Assembly (NCBI RefSeq): GCF_008868125.1
Contig: NZ_WAAQ01000001.1
Coordinates: forward strand, 1,178,001 to 1,242,000
Direction: 5' to 3'
Origin: Microbacterium maritypicum
GTDB lineage: Bacteria > Actinomycetota > Actinomycetes > Actinomycetales > Microbacteriaceae
Length of the DNA: 64,000 nucleotides
Part shown: piece after piece, positions 35,180-42,731 of the stretch
Numbering within the stretch: the first letter of the stretch is position 1
Layout of the letters: the number at the start of each line of letters is the position of its first letter
The notes under the pieces: model-generated
What the model was told of the DNA's origin: nothing
The model's input: the letters and a program-made list of their open reading frames with translations, nothing else
Database searches by the model: none
Position numbers and translations under genes: made by a program

Positions 35180-37080
35180 GCCTTCTCCTCGAAGATTTGC
35201 TGCCAGGACTGGGGTGATACGAGCTCGGGGAGCGCGTCGCGGTACTGCTTCTGCAACTCGGGCCAGCGGCGGCGAAGTTGCAGATGCAATCTCAACGAAT
35301 CTCGGAGCATGCGCCGGAACTTCGCGCGGTCGTGGATGTAGACGGTCTTGCCGGATCCGTCTGCTGTGCTGATGAGTGCGCTGTCGAAGGCCGGAACACG
35401 CCACCAGTGGGCGTCACTCTTGCTGAGCTCGGCCTCGGGCTGCGCCACGTGGGCCGGGTCGGTGCGCTGGAACCAACGTGAGATCACGGTGGTGAGCGTA
35501 TACACGCCCAGACGGACACCGCGCGGGCCCTCGTTGACCGGCTCGGACCGGTATATCTGGCGTCCCCGTATCGAACGTGGCGTCTTGGTCGGATCACGAT
35601 GGACGATCGTCTCCGGATACTTCGCAGCCAGCGCCCGCGCTTCGGGCATCGCTGTCGAAAGCGTCCGCACCATGTGATCAGGGCCCGAGAGGATGTCGCG
35701 GAGCGCTCGGGCGCGCAATTCGACGGGGTAATACTGCATCATCATCAGATGTTTGAGATCGACTCGACCGCTGTGACGGATCAGCGTCCCCCCTCGCGGC
35801 ATATCTGAGTGGAGCAGCGCGGCGACTATGCGATTGCGTGCATGGAAGTAGGCCTGCCAGTCGATCGTATCGTCCTTGTTGACCCACGACACATGCCAGA
35901 GCGCGACGCCCGGCACCGATACCGTGGGGAAGCCGGCTTCGCCGGCGCGCAGACAGAATTCCGCATCGTCCCACTTGATGAAGGCGGGAAGAGACAGCCC
36001 GACCTCGCGGATGGCATCGACGGGGATGAGGCACATCCACCATCCGTTGTAGTCGGCATCCATTCGTGCGTGCAGGAACATCGACTGACGCAGGTTCGAG
36101 ATGCCGAAGTCGTGCGGCATCCTGTCCTGGTGGAGCGTGCGCCACATGAACGGGCCTTCGTCGACGACCTCCGCCCATCCGTGCAGCTTGGGGCGATCGA
36201 GCAGGTCGAACATGTGCCCGCCGACCAGAACGGGGTTGGTGGCGTACTGGCCGAAGACGATGGATCGCCGCAGCGATTCGGGCTCGATGCGCACATCGTC
36301 GTCGAGGAGCTGCACGAAGTCGCTCTCTGGGCGCTGCAGGGTTTCGTGCATGGCGCGGGCGAACCCGCCGGAGCCGCCCAGGTTGTCCTGACGGATCAGC
36401 TGGAGGGTGTCTCCGAGGCGCTCTGCGACATCGGCGTAGTCGTCCTGATCCGTGACCAGCTGCGTGCCCTGATCGACCAAGAAGATTCGGTCGATGAACT
36501 CCAGGGCGTCAGGAGAAGCGGCCAGCGCGCGCAACGTCTCGACGCAGTAGTCGGGCTTGTTGTACGTGGTGATGCCGAGAGATGCTTTTCCCGTTCGAAC
36601 GGGCTCGTGCTCGGTGGTCCATTCTGCGCCCTCGAGAACGGCGGGCTTCTCGTCGGCGACGATGTCGAACCAGATCCAGCCGCCGTCGCTGTATTGCGTG
36701 AGTTCGAGATCGAACGAGGTCGTCGCCTCACCCGTCACCTCGCAGGTGGCGACTCGTTGCCGAACGCCCGAGCCGTTGGAACGGTAGACGAGGATCGTCG
36801 CCGGGCCGGTGGTCCGCACGGTCAGCTGCACTTCGCGGATACTCGTCCAGTGTTGCCAGTAGGAGGCGGGAAAGGCGTTGAAGTACGTCCCCATCGACAC
36901 CCGGCGCCCGGCCACGATGCGGGCGCGGTGTCGGCCGAGGATGTTCCCGAGGTGTGCGCGGTTCGATACGCGGACCGGTTCATTCTCGATGACCGACCAC
37001 GTTTCGGGGTCCGCGTAGAGCGGGAGAAGGTCGGGGTCGCGATCGAGTGGGAAGACGACGTTCTGAAGGACGTGGGCCAC
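35176..37080 (-). CDS. glfT2: Polymerising galactofuranosyltransferase, GlfT2-like
   Basis: This 634-residue protein is close in length to mycobacterial GlfT2 (637). It has an N-terminal beta-rich domain (residues 1-150), a GT-A domain (about 160-400) opening with SLGITTYNKPDYCVETL, and a long helical C-terminal domain. The catalytic residues align: Asp260-262 (LLDDDVRIEP), Asp371-Asp372 in FIKWDDAEF and His396 in ALWHVSW. These match the metal motif, the catalytic Asp and the metal-binding His known in GlfT2. GTG 37080 was chosen for its length match, a GGAG site 9 nt upstream and a promoter in between; ATG 37176 would add 32 unrelated residues. It would extend the galactan with alternating linkages. 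Confidence 0.88.
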   Translation of the reverse strand: MAHVLQNVVFPLDRDPDLLPLYADPETWSVIENEPVRVSNRAHLGNILGRHRARIVAGRRVSMGTYFNAFPASYWQHWTSIREVQLTVRTTGPATILVYRSNGSGVRQRVATCEVTGEATTSFDLELTQYSDGGWIWFDIVADEKPAVLEGAEWTTEHEPVRTGKASLGITTYNKPDYCVETLRALAASPDALEFIDRIFLVDQGTQLVTDQDDYADVAERLGDTLQLIRQDNLGGSGGFARAMHETLQRPESDFVQLLDDDVRIEPESLRRSIVFGQYATNPVLVGGHMFDLLDRPKLHGWAEVVDEGPFMWRTLHQDRMPHDFGISNLRQSMFLHARMDADYNGWWMCLIPVDAIREVGLSLPAFIKWDDAEFCLRAGEAGFPTVSVPGVALWHVSWVNKDDTIDWQAYFHARNRIVAALLHSDMPRGGTLIRHSGRVDLKHLMMMQYYPVELRARALRDILSGPDHMVRTLSTAMPEARALAAKYPETIVHRDPTKTPRSIRGRQIYRSEPVNEGPRGVRLGVYTLTTVISRWFQRTDPAHVAQPEAELSKSDAHWWRVPAFDSALISTADGSGKTVYIHDRAKFRRMLRDSLRLHLQLRRRWPELQKQYRDALPELVSPQSWQQIFEEKA

Positions 37081-37151
37081 TGGGAGGTTCTCCGATGTTG
37101 GTGCCGCAGACCACTGCCGAAGGACAGTGCGGGGCTCGACGAGCAGTGAGT

Positions 37152-37157
37152 AGCCTA
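37152..37157 (-). promoter_or_regulatory. -10 element of the GlfT operon
   Basis: On the minus strand TAGGCT lies about 71 nt before GTG 37080, giving a leader with a GGAG ribosome site. It is in the same 148-bp gap as the galE promoter. Confidence 0.5.
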
Positions 37158-37215
37158 CCGTCGATGACCTCTGCATCAGCGGAGAGCCTCCCGGCGATGT
37201 CGCAGGGGCTCTGGC

Positions 37216-37221
37216 TAGACT
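37216..37221 (+). promoter_or_regulatory. -10 element of galE (leaderless)
   Basis: TAGACT ends 7 nt before ATG 37229. Confidence 0.65.
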
Positions 37222-37228
37222 GAGCGCG

Positions 37229-38218
37229 ATGAAGGTACTGATCACCGGCGGCGCCGGATACATTGGTTCGACTGTTGCGACCGCGTGCCTCGAGGCCGGT
37301 CACGAGGTTGTTCTCCTCGACGACCTCTCCCGAGGCCTCCGTTCCTTCGGTGAAGGGCGGCACCTGTACGTCGGAGATATCGCCGACGGTGATCTGGTCG
37401 ATTCCCTGCTCGCCGACCACCCTGACATCGATGCCGTCGTCCACTGCGCGGCGCGCATCGTGGTGCCGGAATCCGTCGCGGATCCGCTGGGCTACTACGA
37501 CACCAACGTCGGCAAGACGATCCTGTTGCTGCAGCGTCTGCGCGACGCCGGGATCGCTCGCATCGTCTTCAGCTCCTCGGCCTCGGTATATGCGGGGGAG
37601 ACGGGCGAGGGCGTGGACGAGAGCGGGCGGCTCGCCCCGGCGAGTCCCTACGCGGCGACGAAGGCGATGATCGAGCAGATCCTCCACGATGCCTCGCACG
37701 CGGGTGACTTCCGAGCGATCGCGTTGCGCTACTTCAACCCGATCGGTGCCGACCCGCAGTTGCGCACCGGCCTTCAGAACCCGACCCCGTCGCATGCGCT
37801 GGGCAAGATCATGCAGGCTCGCGCCGCAGGCGAGCCGTTCACCATCACCGGGACCGACTGGCCGACCCGCGACGGTTCCGGGCTTCGCGACTACATCCAC
37901 GTCTGGGACCTCGCTCTCGCCCACGTCGCCGCAGTGGAGAGATTCGACGACATCGCCACGGCCGCGGAGCCCTACGAGGTGATCAACCTGGGCACGGGAG
38001 ACGGCGTCACCGTCCGCGAGCTCGTGGCGGCTTTCGAGCGCGTGACCGGAGAGGCCCTCGCCGTGACCGAGACCGAGCGTCGCCCCGGAGATCAGGCCGG
38101 CGCCTTCGCGATCGTGGATCGCGCAGCCGAGGTGCTGGACTGGCGTGCGCAGCGCTCGGTGGATGATGGCGTGCGGGACGCGATCGCCTGGGCCGAGAAG
38201 TTCCGATCGCAGATCTGA
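37229..38218 (+). CDS. galE: UDP-glucose 4-epimerase
   Basis: This 329-residue SDR-type epimerase has the NAD-binding GGAGYIGS near the N-terminus, IVFSSSASVYAG and the catalytic pair YAATK (Tyr-x3-Lys). RYFNPIGAD and GLRDYIHVWDLA follow, all typical of GalE. It interconverts UDP-glucose and UDP-galactose and so feeds Glf. It is divergent from the GlfT operon and leaderless. Close relatives act on UDP-GlcNAc; the setting favours galactose. A hairpin spans its stop codon. Confidence 0.92.
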   Translation: MKVLITGGAGYIGSTVATACLEAGHEVVLLDDLSRGLRSFGEGRHLYVGDIADGDLVDSLLADHPDIDAVVHCAARIVVPESVADPLGYYDTNVGKTILLLQRLRDAGIARIVFSSSASVYAGETGEGVDESGRLAPASPYAATKAMIEQILHDASHAGDFRAIALRYFNPIGADPQLRTGLQNPTPSHALGKIMQARAAGEPFTITGTDWPTRDGSGLRDYIHVWDLALAHVAAVERFDDIATAAEPYEVINLGTGDGVTVRELVAAFERVTGEALAVTETERRPGDQAGAFAIVDRAAEVLDWRAQRSVDDGVRDAIAWAEKFRSQI

Positions 38219-38240
38219 AGCCGGGCTCGTCGGCTACTTC
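38217..38240. terminator. Hairpin spanning two convergent stop codons
   Basis: GAAGCCG pairs with CGGCT-A-CTTC around a 7-base loop. It overlaps the ends of both galE and the ligase-like gene. Confidence 0.45.
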
Positions 38241-39532
38241 TGAGGCCGCAGCGTCGGGATCGCGCCCGTGTGCGCCGCATCGATGTTCTCGCGCCAGGAC
38301 CGCGATTGTCCGGCGCGCAGGGCGCACAGCACCAGCATGAACCATCCCGCACCCACCAGGGTGAAGCTCTCGAACATCGAGTCGACCGCGAGGGTGACGA
38401 GCATGATGGGCGTCCAGGCGTAGACCACGGAGCGGCGCGTGCTCGCGACGAGCCAGGAGCGGATCAGGGCGACGCCGCCCAGGAGCAGGAACACGACCAG
38501 GCCGGCGGCGCCGAGTTGCAGGAGCACATCGAAGAAGGCGTTCAGCGCACTCTGATGGCGTTCGTCGAGCTGGAAGTTGATGTACGTGAACGGGTACTCG
38601 CCGCGAGCCCAGTCGCCGAACCAGCCCCAGCCCTGAATCGGCTTGACCGCGACGAAGTCGAGGATCGTGTTCCACAGGGAGCCGCGCAGGGAGAAGTCGG
38701 AACCGGCGTCGAGCAGCGCGATGATCTGGTGGCGCAGGGCGAAGGCGGCGGCGAGAGCGAGGGCCACGACTGCAGCGAGCACCCACTGTACGATCGCTCG
38801 TCGCTCCGGCGGGGCATGGCGGACGATCGTGAGCGCGACGACCGCGACACCGACGGCACCGGCGAGAACTAGGACCGTCGGCGAGGAAGAGAGTACGGCC
38901 AGGAACCCGGCCAGGCCGATCGAGACCACGGAGAGCGGTGCGTTCACCGAATGCGTGCGCCACTCGATCACGAACGTGATCAGCGCGATGACCGCGATGA
39001 AGCCGAGCATGTTGCGGCTGCCGAACAGGCCCTGGATCGGACCCCCCGCCGCGAGATCGCCCTGGATGCCGAGGAATGTGAACGGCAGGTCGAGCAGGAC
39101 GCCGGAGAGGATCTCTACGGCGAGGGATGCGGCCAGCAGCACGCGGAGAGTGTCTCCGATCGCCCGGACGGTCTGGAGGGTGTCGCGGATGTGTCCGATC
39201 GTGATGGCCAGGAACGCGTAGCCGAACAGCGACATCCAGCCGAAGAGCGTGTCGGACTTGTCGGTCGTCCAGAAGAAGCTCACGAGTGTCCATGCGAGAA
39301 ACGCCAGCAGGGAGGACGGCGCGATGCGCAGCAGCGAGAGCTCCTCTCGGCGTACCCAGAGGATCGACGCGCCCAGTACGCACAGCACGGCGATGATCGT
39401 CCCCAGCGTGACGGCCGATGTCATCTGCCGGATCGCGTACGACCCGAACACCGCCGTCAGCGCCGCGAGCGTGAACGCACGGGCCAGCTCCACCGATCCG
39501 AGCAGGCGGACGAACGGGCGCACCGGCGTCAC
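38234..39532 (-). CDS. O-antigen ligase/polymerase-like membrane protein, second of a tandem pair
   Basis: This 432-residue protein has about eleven helices and the Wzy/WaaL family layout. The large outside loop near the C-terminal third contains FSLRGSLWNTILDFVAVKPI, then GWGWFGDW and HQSALNAFFDVLLQLGAAGL; the His in that loop is typical. In this family such proteins ligate or polymerise lipid-linked glycans outside the membrane. GTG 39532 overlaps the stop of the upstream paralogue by 4 bp. It is convergent with galE. Whether it polymerises or ligates cannot be told. Confidence 0.78.
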   Translation of the reverse strand: MTPVRPFVRLLGSVELARAFTLAALTAVFGSYAIRQMTSAVTLGTIIAVLCVLGASILWVRREELSLLRIAPSSLLAFLAWTLVSFFWTTDKSDTLFGWMSLFGYAFLAITIGHIRDTLQTVRAIGDTLRVLLAASLAVEILSGVLLDLPFTFLGIQGDLAAGGPIQGLFGSRNMLGFIAVIALITFVIEWRTHSVNAPLSVVSIGLAGFLAVLSSSPTVLVLAGAVGVAVVALTIVRHAPPERRAIVQWVLAAVVALALAAAFALRHQIIALLDAGSDFSLRGSLWNTILDFVAVKPIQGWGWFGDWARGEYPFTYINFQLDERHQSALNAFFDVLLQLGAAGLVVFLLLGGVALIRSWLVASTRRSVVYAWTPIMLVTLAVDSMFESFTLVGAGWFMLVLCALRAGQSRSWRENIDAAHTGAIPTLRPQK

Positions 39533-40944
39533 GGCACCCGCCGCTGCCGAGCGCCGCGTTCGAACAGGAGGTCGCGTTCGCCGACCCCTACCAGCGGCAC
39601 CGACTTGAGCTTGAATGACAGCAGCACCAGGAGCAGCCAGCCCCACAGCATGATCGGCGTCGACTCGGAGAAGCCCTGCACGAGCAGTACCACCGTGAAC
39701 AGGTTGGGCAGGAGGGTGAGCGGGGAGAAGGGGCGCTCGCCGTCGAGGTCCCAGCGGGGTCGGTCGACGGCGAAGAACCAGGAGCGCCACAGCAGCGTGC
39801 CGTACGCGACGGCCATCAGGATGACACCGACGACGCCGAGCTGGAGGAGCACGTCCAGCCACATGTTGTGGGCATGGAAGACGGTGATGCCGTGGTCGGT
39901 GATCCACTCGTCGAAGGCCGGGTCTTCGGGGATCCAGGGACTCGAGAACCCGTTGCCGAAGACCGGGTGCTCGCCCGCGCGCTGCAGCACCTTCGTCCAG
40001 ATCTTGTCGGAGCGGCCGGTGAGATCCGCACTCCGGCCGAGAAGACCCAGCAGCGGCTCCCGAAGCAGCCAGGCTCCCAGCCCTGCGATCGCCGTGCCGC
40101 CGATGGCGACCACGTAGATCCGGGTGCGGGCGCCGGGCGTGCGCGCACGCCGCATCGCCAGTGCGACGACGAGGACCAGCGCGACCGCGGCTGCGCACAC
40201 GAGCGCGGTGGCTGATGCCGTGCGCAGGAGGAAGTAGGCCGCGAGCAGCATCCACAGGGCGAGGGTGGTGCGCCACCGGGCCCGCGCCGCGAACAGGACA
40301 CCGAACGTGATGAGCGCGAAGAGCGAGATGATCGCCAGGAGGTTGGCGTTGCCCACGATGCCCTGGATCCGCCCGCCGTCGAACAGGTTGTCGCGCACCC
40401 AGTACCACTGCGGGTCGATCTTGCCGTCCGGCAGCGTGAGGAAGTTCGGAAGCAGCGGGCCGTGCAGCACCAGCGAGACCCAGAGCTCGATCGCCAGCGA
40501 GAGGCCCAGGATCCACTTGAACGCCGAGGACAGGGCCCGGACGATCTCATGCCAGGTGAGCACGTGAGCGAGGAAGAGCCCGTTCACGGTGACGGCCGCG
40601 AGCAGCACCCAGGTGATGATCGTCGGGCCGCGCCACTGCGACCAGGCGACCGAGACGAGGGCCAGGGTCGTGTATCCGAGCGCGGTCCAGGGCAGGCGGC
40701 GCCAGCGGAACGGCTGCGGACGGTTCCGGGCGAGCATCGGGATGCCGATGGCGAGGGTCGCGAGGGTGAACACGGCGAGCGTGATCGCGGCGCCATCCCG
40801 TCCGAGCAGGTTGTACACGGCCGAGTGGGCGAACGTGACGAAGAGGACGAGGATCGCATAGCCGCGCAGCAGCAGATGCCCCGTCGACTCGCGCTCCGGC
40901 GCGGTTGGTGGGGCAGACACCGGATGCTTCGTGTACTGGGCCAT
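39529..40944 (-). CDS. O-antigen ligase/polymerase-like membrane protein, first of a tandem pair
   Basis: This 471-residue protein has about twelve helices and the same architecture as its downstream neighbour. The signature loop is LTGRSDKIWTKVLQRAGEHP, then VFGNGFSSPW and HAHNMWLDVLLQLGVVGV, with the paired His residues of O-antigen ligases. It starts at a leaderless ATG 40944 with TAGCCT 7 nt upstream, divergent from manA. The two copies may act on different polymers made in this region or as polymerase and ligase for one polymer; both are inference. Confidence 0.8.
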   Translation of the reverse strand: MAQYTKHPVSAPPTAPERESTGHLLLRGYAILVLFVTFAHSAVYNLLGRDGAAITLAVFTLATLAIGIPMLARNRPQPFRWRRLPWTALGYTTLALVSVAWSQWRGPTIITWVLLAAVTVNGLFLAHVLTWHEIVRALSSAFKWILGLSLAIELWVSLVLHGPLLPNFLTLPDGKIDPQWYWVRDNLFDGGRIQGIVGNANLLAIISLFALITFGVLFAARARWRTTLALWMLLAAYFLLRTASATALVCAAAVALVLVVALAMRRARTPGARTRIYVVAIGGTAIAGLGAWLLREPLLGLLGRSADLTGRSDKIWTKVLQRAGEHPVFGNGFSSPWIPEDPAFDEWITDHGITVFHAHNMWLDVLLQLGVVGVILMAVAYGTLLWRSWFFAVDRPRWDLDGERPFSPLTLLPNLFTVVLLVQGFSESTPIMLWGWLLLVLLSFKLKSVPLVGVGERDLLFERGARQRRVP

Positions 40945-40951
40945 CGCGTTC

Positions 40952-40957
40952 AGGCTA
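40952..40957 (-). promoter_or_regulatory. -10 element of the ligase-like pair (leaderless)
   Basis: On the minus strand TAGCCT ends 7 nt before ATG 40944. Confidence 0.65.
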
Positions 40958-41000
40958 CCGCGCCGTGCTCCGAGCGTCGCTGAACGCCGCAGCGCGGCTC

Positions 41001-41006
41001 TACGCT
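41001..41006 (+). promoter_or_regulatory. -10 element of manA (leaderless)
   Basis: TACGCT ends 6 nt before ATG 41013. It is only about 44 bp from the divergent -10 of the ligase pair. Confidence 0.65.
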
Positions 41007-41012
41007 GGTGGC

Positions 41013-42143
41013 ATGCTGCTGAGCCTCACGAACACTCCCCGCGACTACGCCTGGGGATCGGACTCGCTTCTCGCCGACCTCGAAGGCCGCACGCCGACCG
41101 GCGCACCGGAGGCCGAGGTCTGGTTCGGAGACCACCCCGGCGACCCCGCCGATGTGGCCGAGGGCGGCACGCTCGATCAGGTCACAGGGGGCACGCTCCC
41201 GTACCTGCTCAAGCTGCTCGCGGCGGGGCGCCCGCTCTCGATCCAGGTGCACCCGACGATCGAGCAGGCTCGCGACGGTTGGGCCAGGGAGAGCGCCCTC
41301 GCCTCGGACGACCCGCGGCGCAACTATCGGGACGACAACCACAAGCCGGAGCTCCTCGTCGCCCTCAGCGAGCGGTTCGAGTCGCTGAGCGGGCTGCGAC
41401 CCGTCTCCGACACGCTCTCCCTGCTGGAGGCGCTCGACGACAGCGACGGCGTCCAGCAGCTGCGGGCGCGTCTGAGCGCCGAGGGCGATGCGCTGCGTGA
41501 CGTGATCGCGTGGGTGCTCGGCGGCGAGGCGCTCACCGAGGTGGAGGAGATCATCGCCGCGATCGTCGCGGCCTCGACGCGCGCCGACGCGGGGGAGTGG
41601 GGCACCACACTCCGCGCGATCGCGGGTGTGGCGCGGACCTATCCGGGCGACCCGGGCGTCGTCGTGGCGCTTCTGATGAACCACGTCGTGCTGAAGCGAG
41701 GAGAGGGAGTCTTCCTGCGCGCCGGTCTGCTGCACGCGTACCTCTCCGGCCTCGGCGTGGAGATCATGGCCGCGAGCGACAACGTTCTGCGCGGCGGCCT
41801 CACCCCCAAGCGCATCGACGTGCCCGAACTCCTCTCGATCCTCGACACCACGCCCGGCGAGGTGCCCGTGCTGCGAGGGGAGGGTGAGGGGCCGATCACG
41901 TCCTATCCCGTTCCGGTGCCCGACTTCGCTCTCGAGCGGGTCGTCCTCGACGGCGCGCCGATCGGGCTCGAGATCTCGGGACCGACCATGGTGCTCGCGA
42001 CCGCCGGCGAGGTCGCTGTGGCCTCGAACACGGGGAACGAGGTCGCGCTCCAGGTCGGCACCGTCGCGTTCGCCGATTCCGCGGAGGGGTCCCTCACCGT
42101 CTCGGGCGTCGGAGAGGTGTTCGTCGCGGGCCCCGGGCGCTGA
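41013..42143 (+). CDS. manA: Mannose-6-phosphate isomerase, class I
   Basis: This 376-residue zinc enzyme interconverts fructose-6-phosphate and mannose-6-phosphate, supplying mannose for glycans. The metal-binding blocks are visible: LSIQVHPTIEQA, DDNHKPELLVAL, and GLLHAYLSGLGVEIMAASDN with LRGGLTPKRID after it. N-terminal NTPRDYAWGS is characteristic. It is next to whiB2, the same association as in mycobacteria, where manA, manB and whiB2 are near each other. A phosphomannomutase is not in this window. Confidence 0.95.
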   Translation: MLLSLTNTPRDYAWGSDSLLADLEGRTPTGAPEAEVWFGDHPGDPADVAEGGTLDQVTGGTLPYLLKLLAAGRPLSIQVHPTIEQARDGWARESALASDDPRRNYRDDNHKPELLVALSERFESLSGLRPVSDTLSLLEALDDSDGVQQLRARLSAEGDALRDVIAWVLGGEALTEVEEIIAAIVAASTRADAGEWGTTLRAIAGVARTYPGDPGVVVALLMNHVVLKRGEGVFLRAGLLHAYLSGLGVEIMAASDNVLRGGLTPKRIDVPELLSILDTTPGEVPVLRGEGEGPITSYPVPVPDFALERVVLDGAPIGLEISGPTMVLATAGEVAVASNTGNEVALQVGTVAFADSAEGSLTVSGVGEVFVAGPGR

Positions 42144-42228
42144 CCCGCACGCCGACGCTCCGGATTCCGACACGCCGATGACGGCCCAAGAACCTTAAAG
42201 AGTTGCTTGAGGGTTTACCATCCGCGAC

Positions 42229-42257
42229 TTGACCGGAGCGAATGACACGGGTGTAAT
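42229..42257 (+). promoter_or_regulatory. Promoter of whiB2 with -35 and -10
   Basis: TTGACC (42229-42234) and TGTAAT (42252-42257) are separated by 17 bp. It is the most canonical sigma-70-type pair I see in the window. It implies a leader of about 45 nt, with GGAG at 42298-42301 before ATG 42308. Confidence 0.65.
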
Positions 42258-42307
42258 TAGTCATGCGCACGGCCCGCCGGGGGGCGGAGACAGGGTTGGA
42301 GATCGAG

Positions 42308-42628
42308 ATGACGGGTTACCGTTCAGACGTACCGGAGAACTGGTTCGTCGATCCGATCAACCTCGGCGTTCCCGGGGTGCGGCGCACCGACGCCGCCGAC
42401 GACGACAACGCCCTCGCCTGGCAGAGCGATGCGCTCTGCTCGCAGACGGACCCCGAGGCGTTCTTCCCCGAGAAGGGCGGATCCACCCGAGACGCCAAGC
42501 GGATCTGCACATCGTGCGACGTCCGCGGCGAGTGCCTCGAATACGCTCTCAACAACGATGAGCGATTCGGCATCTGGGGTGGACTCTCCGAGCGCGAGCG
42601 CCGCAAGCTCAAGCGCCGCGCGAGCTGA
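42308..42628 (+). CDS. whiB2: WhiB-family Fe-S transcription factor, WhiB2-like
   Basis: This 106-residue protein has the four cluster-binding cysteines Cys44, Cys67, Cys70 and Cys76 (C-x22-C-x2-C-x5-C), the GIWGG turn and the basic tail ERERRKLKRRAS that contacts DNA. The N-terminus NWFVDPINLGVPGV is typical of the WhiB2/WhmD group, which controls cell division and septation genes. ATG 42308 has a GGAG site 6 nt upstream; an earlier in-frame ATG at 42263 lies too close to the -10 and has no ribosome site. The manA neighbourhood supports WhiB2 rather than another paralogue. Confidence 0.92.
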   Translation: MTGYRSDVPENWFVDPINLGVPGVRRTDAADDDNALAWQSDALCSQTDPEAFFPEKGGSTRDAKRICTSCDVRGECLEYALNNDERFGIWGGLSERERRKLKRRAS

Positions 42629-42716
42629 ATCGCCCGCTACCGAACCGCGGACGATGAGGCCTCATGGCTTCGCGGGCGCGCCGCGTCGGGTACGCCCACG
42701 TCGACTGTCGCGCGCA

Positions 42717-42722
42717 TAGGCT
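42717..42722 (+). promoter_or_regulatory. Possible -10 element of the large GT2/membrane gene
   Basis: TAGGCT lies 9 nt before ATG 42732, a little farther than at other leaderless genes. A 12-bp palindrome ATGAGGCCTCAT is at 42654-42665 upstream. Confidence 0.4.
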
Positions 42723-42731
42723 GACGACGTC

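Noticed and set aside
37081..37176. ATG 37176 as the start of the GlfT2-like protein
   Set aside because: It adds 32 residues outside the family alignment and would place a good -10 (37152-37157) within the coding region. GTG 37080 has a GGAG at proper spacing.
42263..42307. Earlier ATG for the WhiB protein at 42263
   Set aside because: It begins 5 bases after the -10, lacks a ribosome site and adds 15 residues not typical of WhiB2, whereas ATG 42308 has GGAG.
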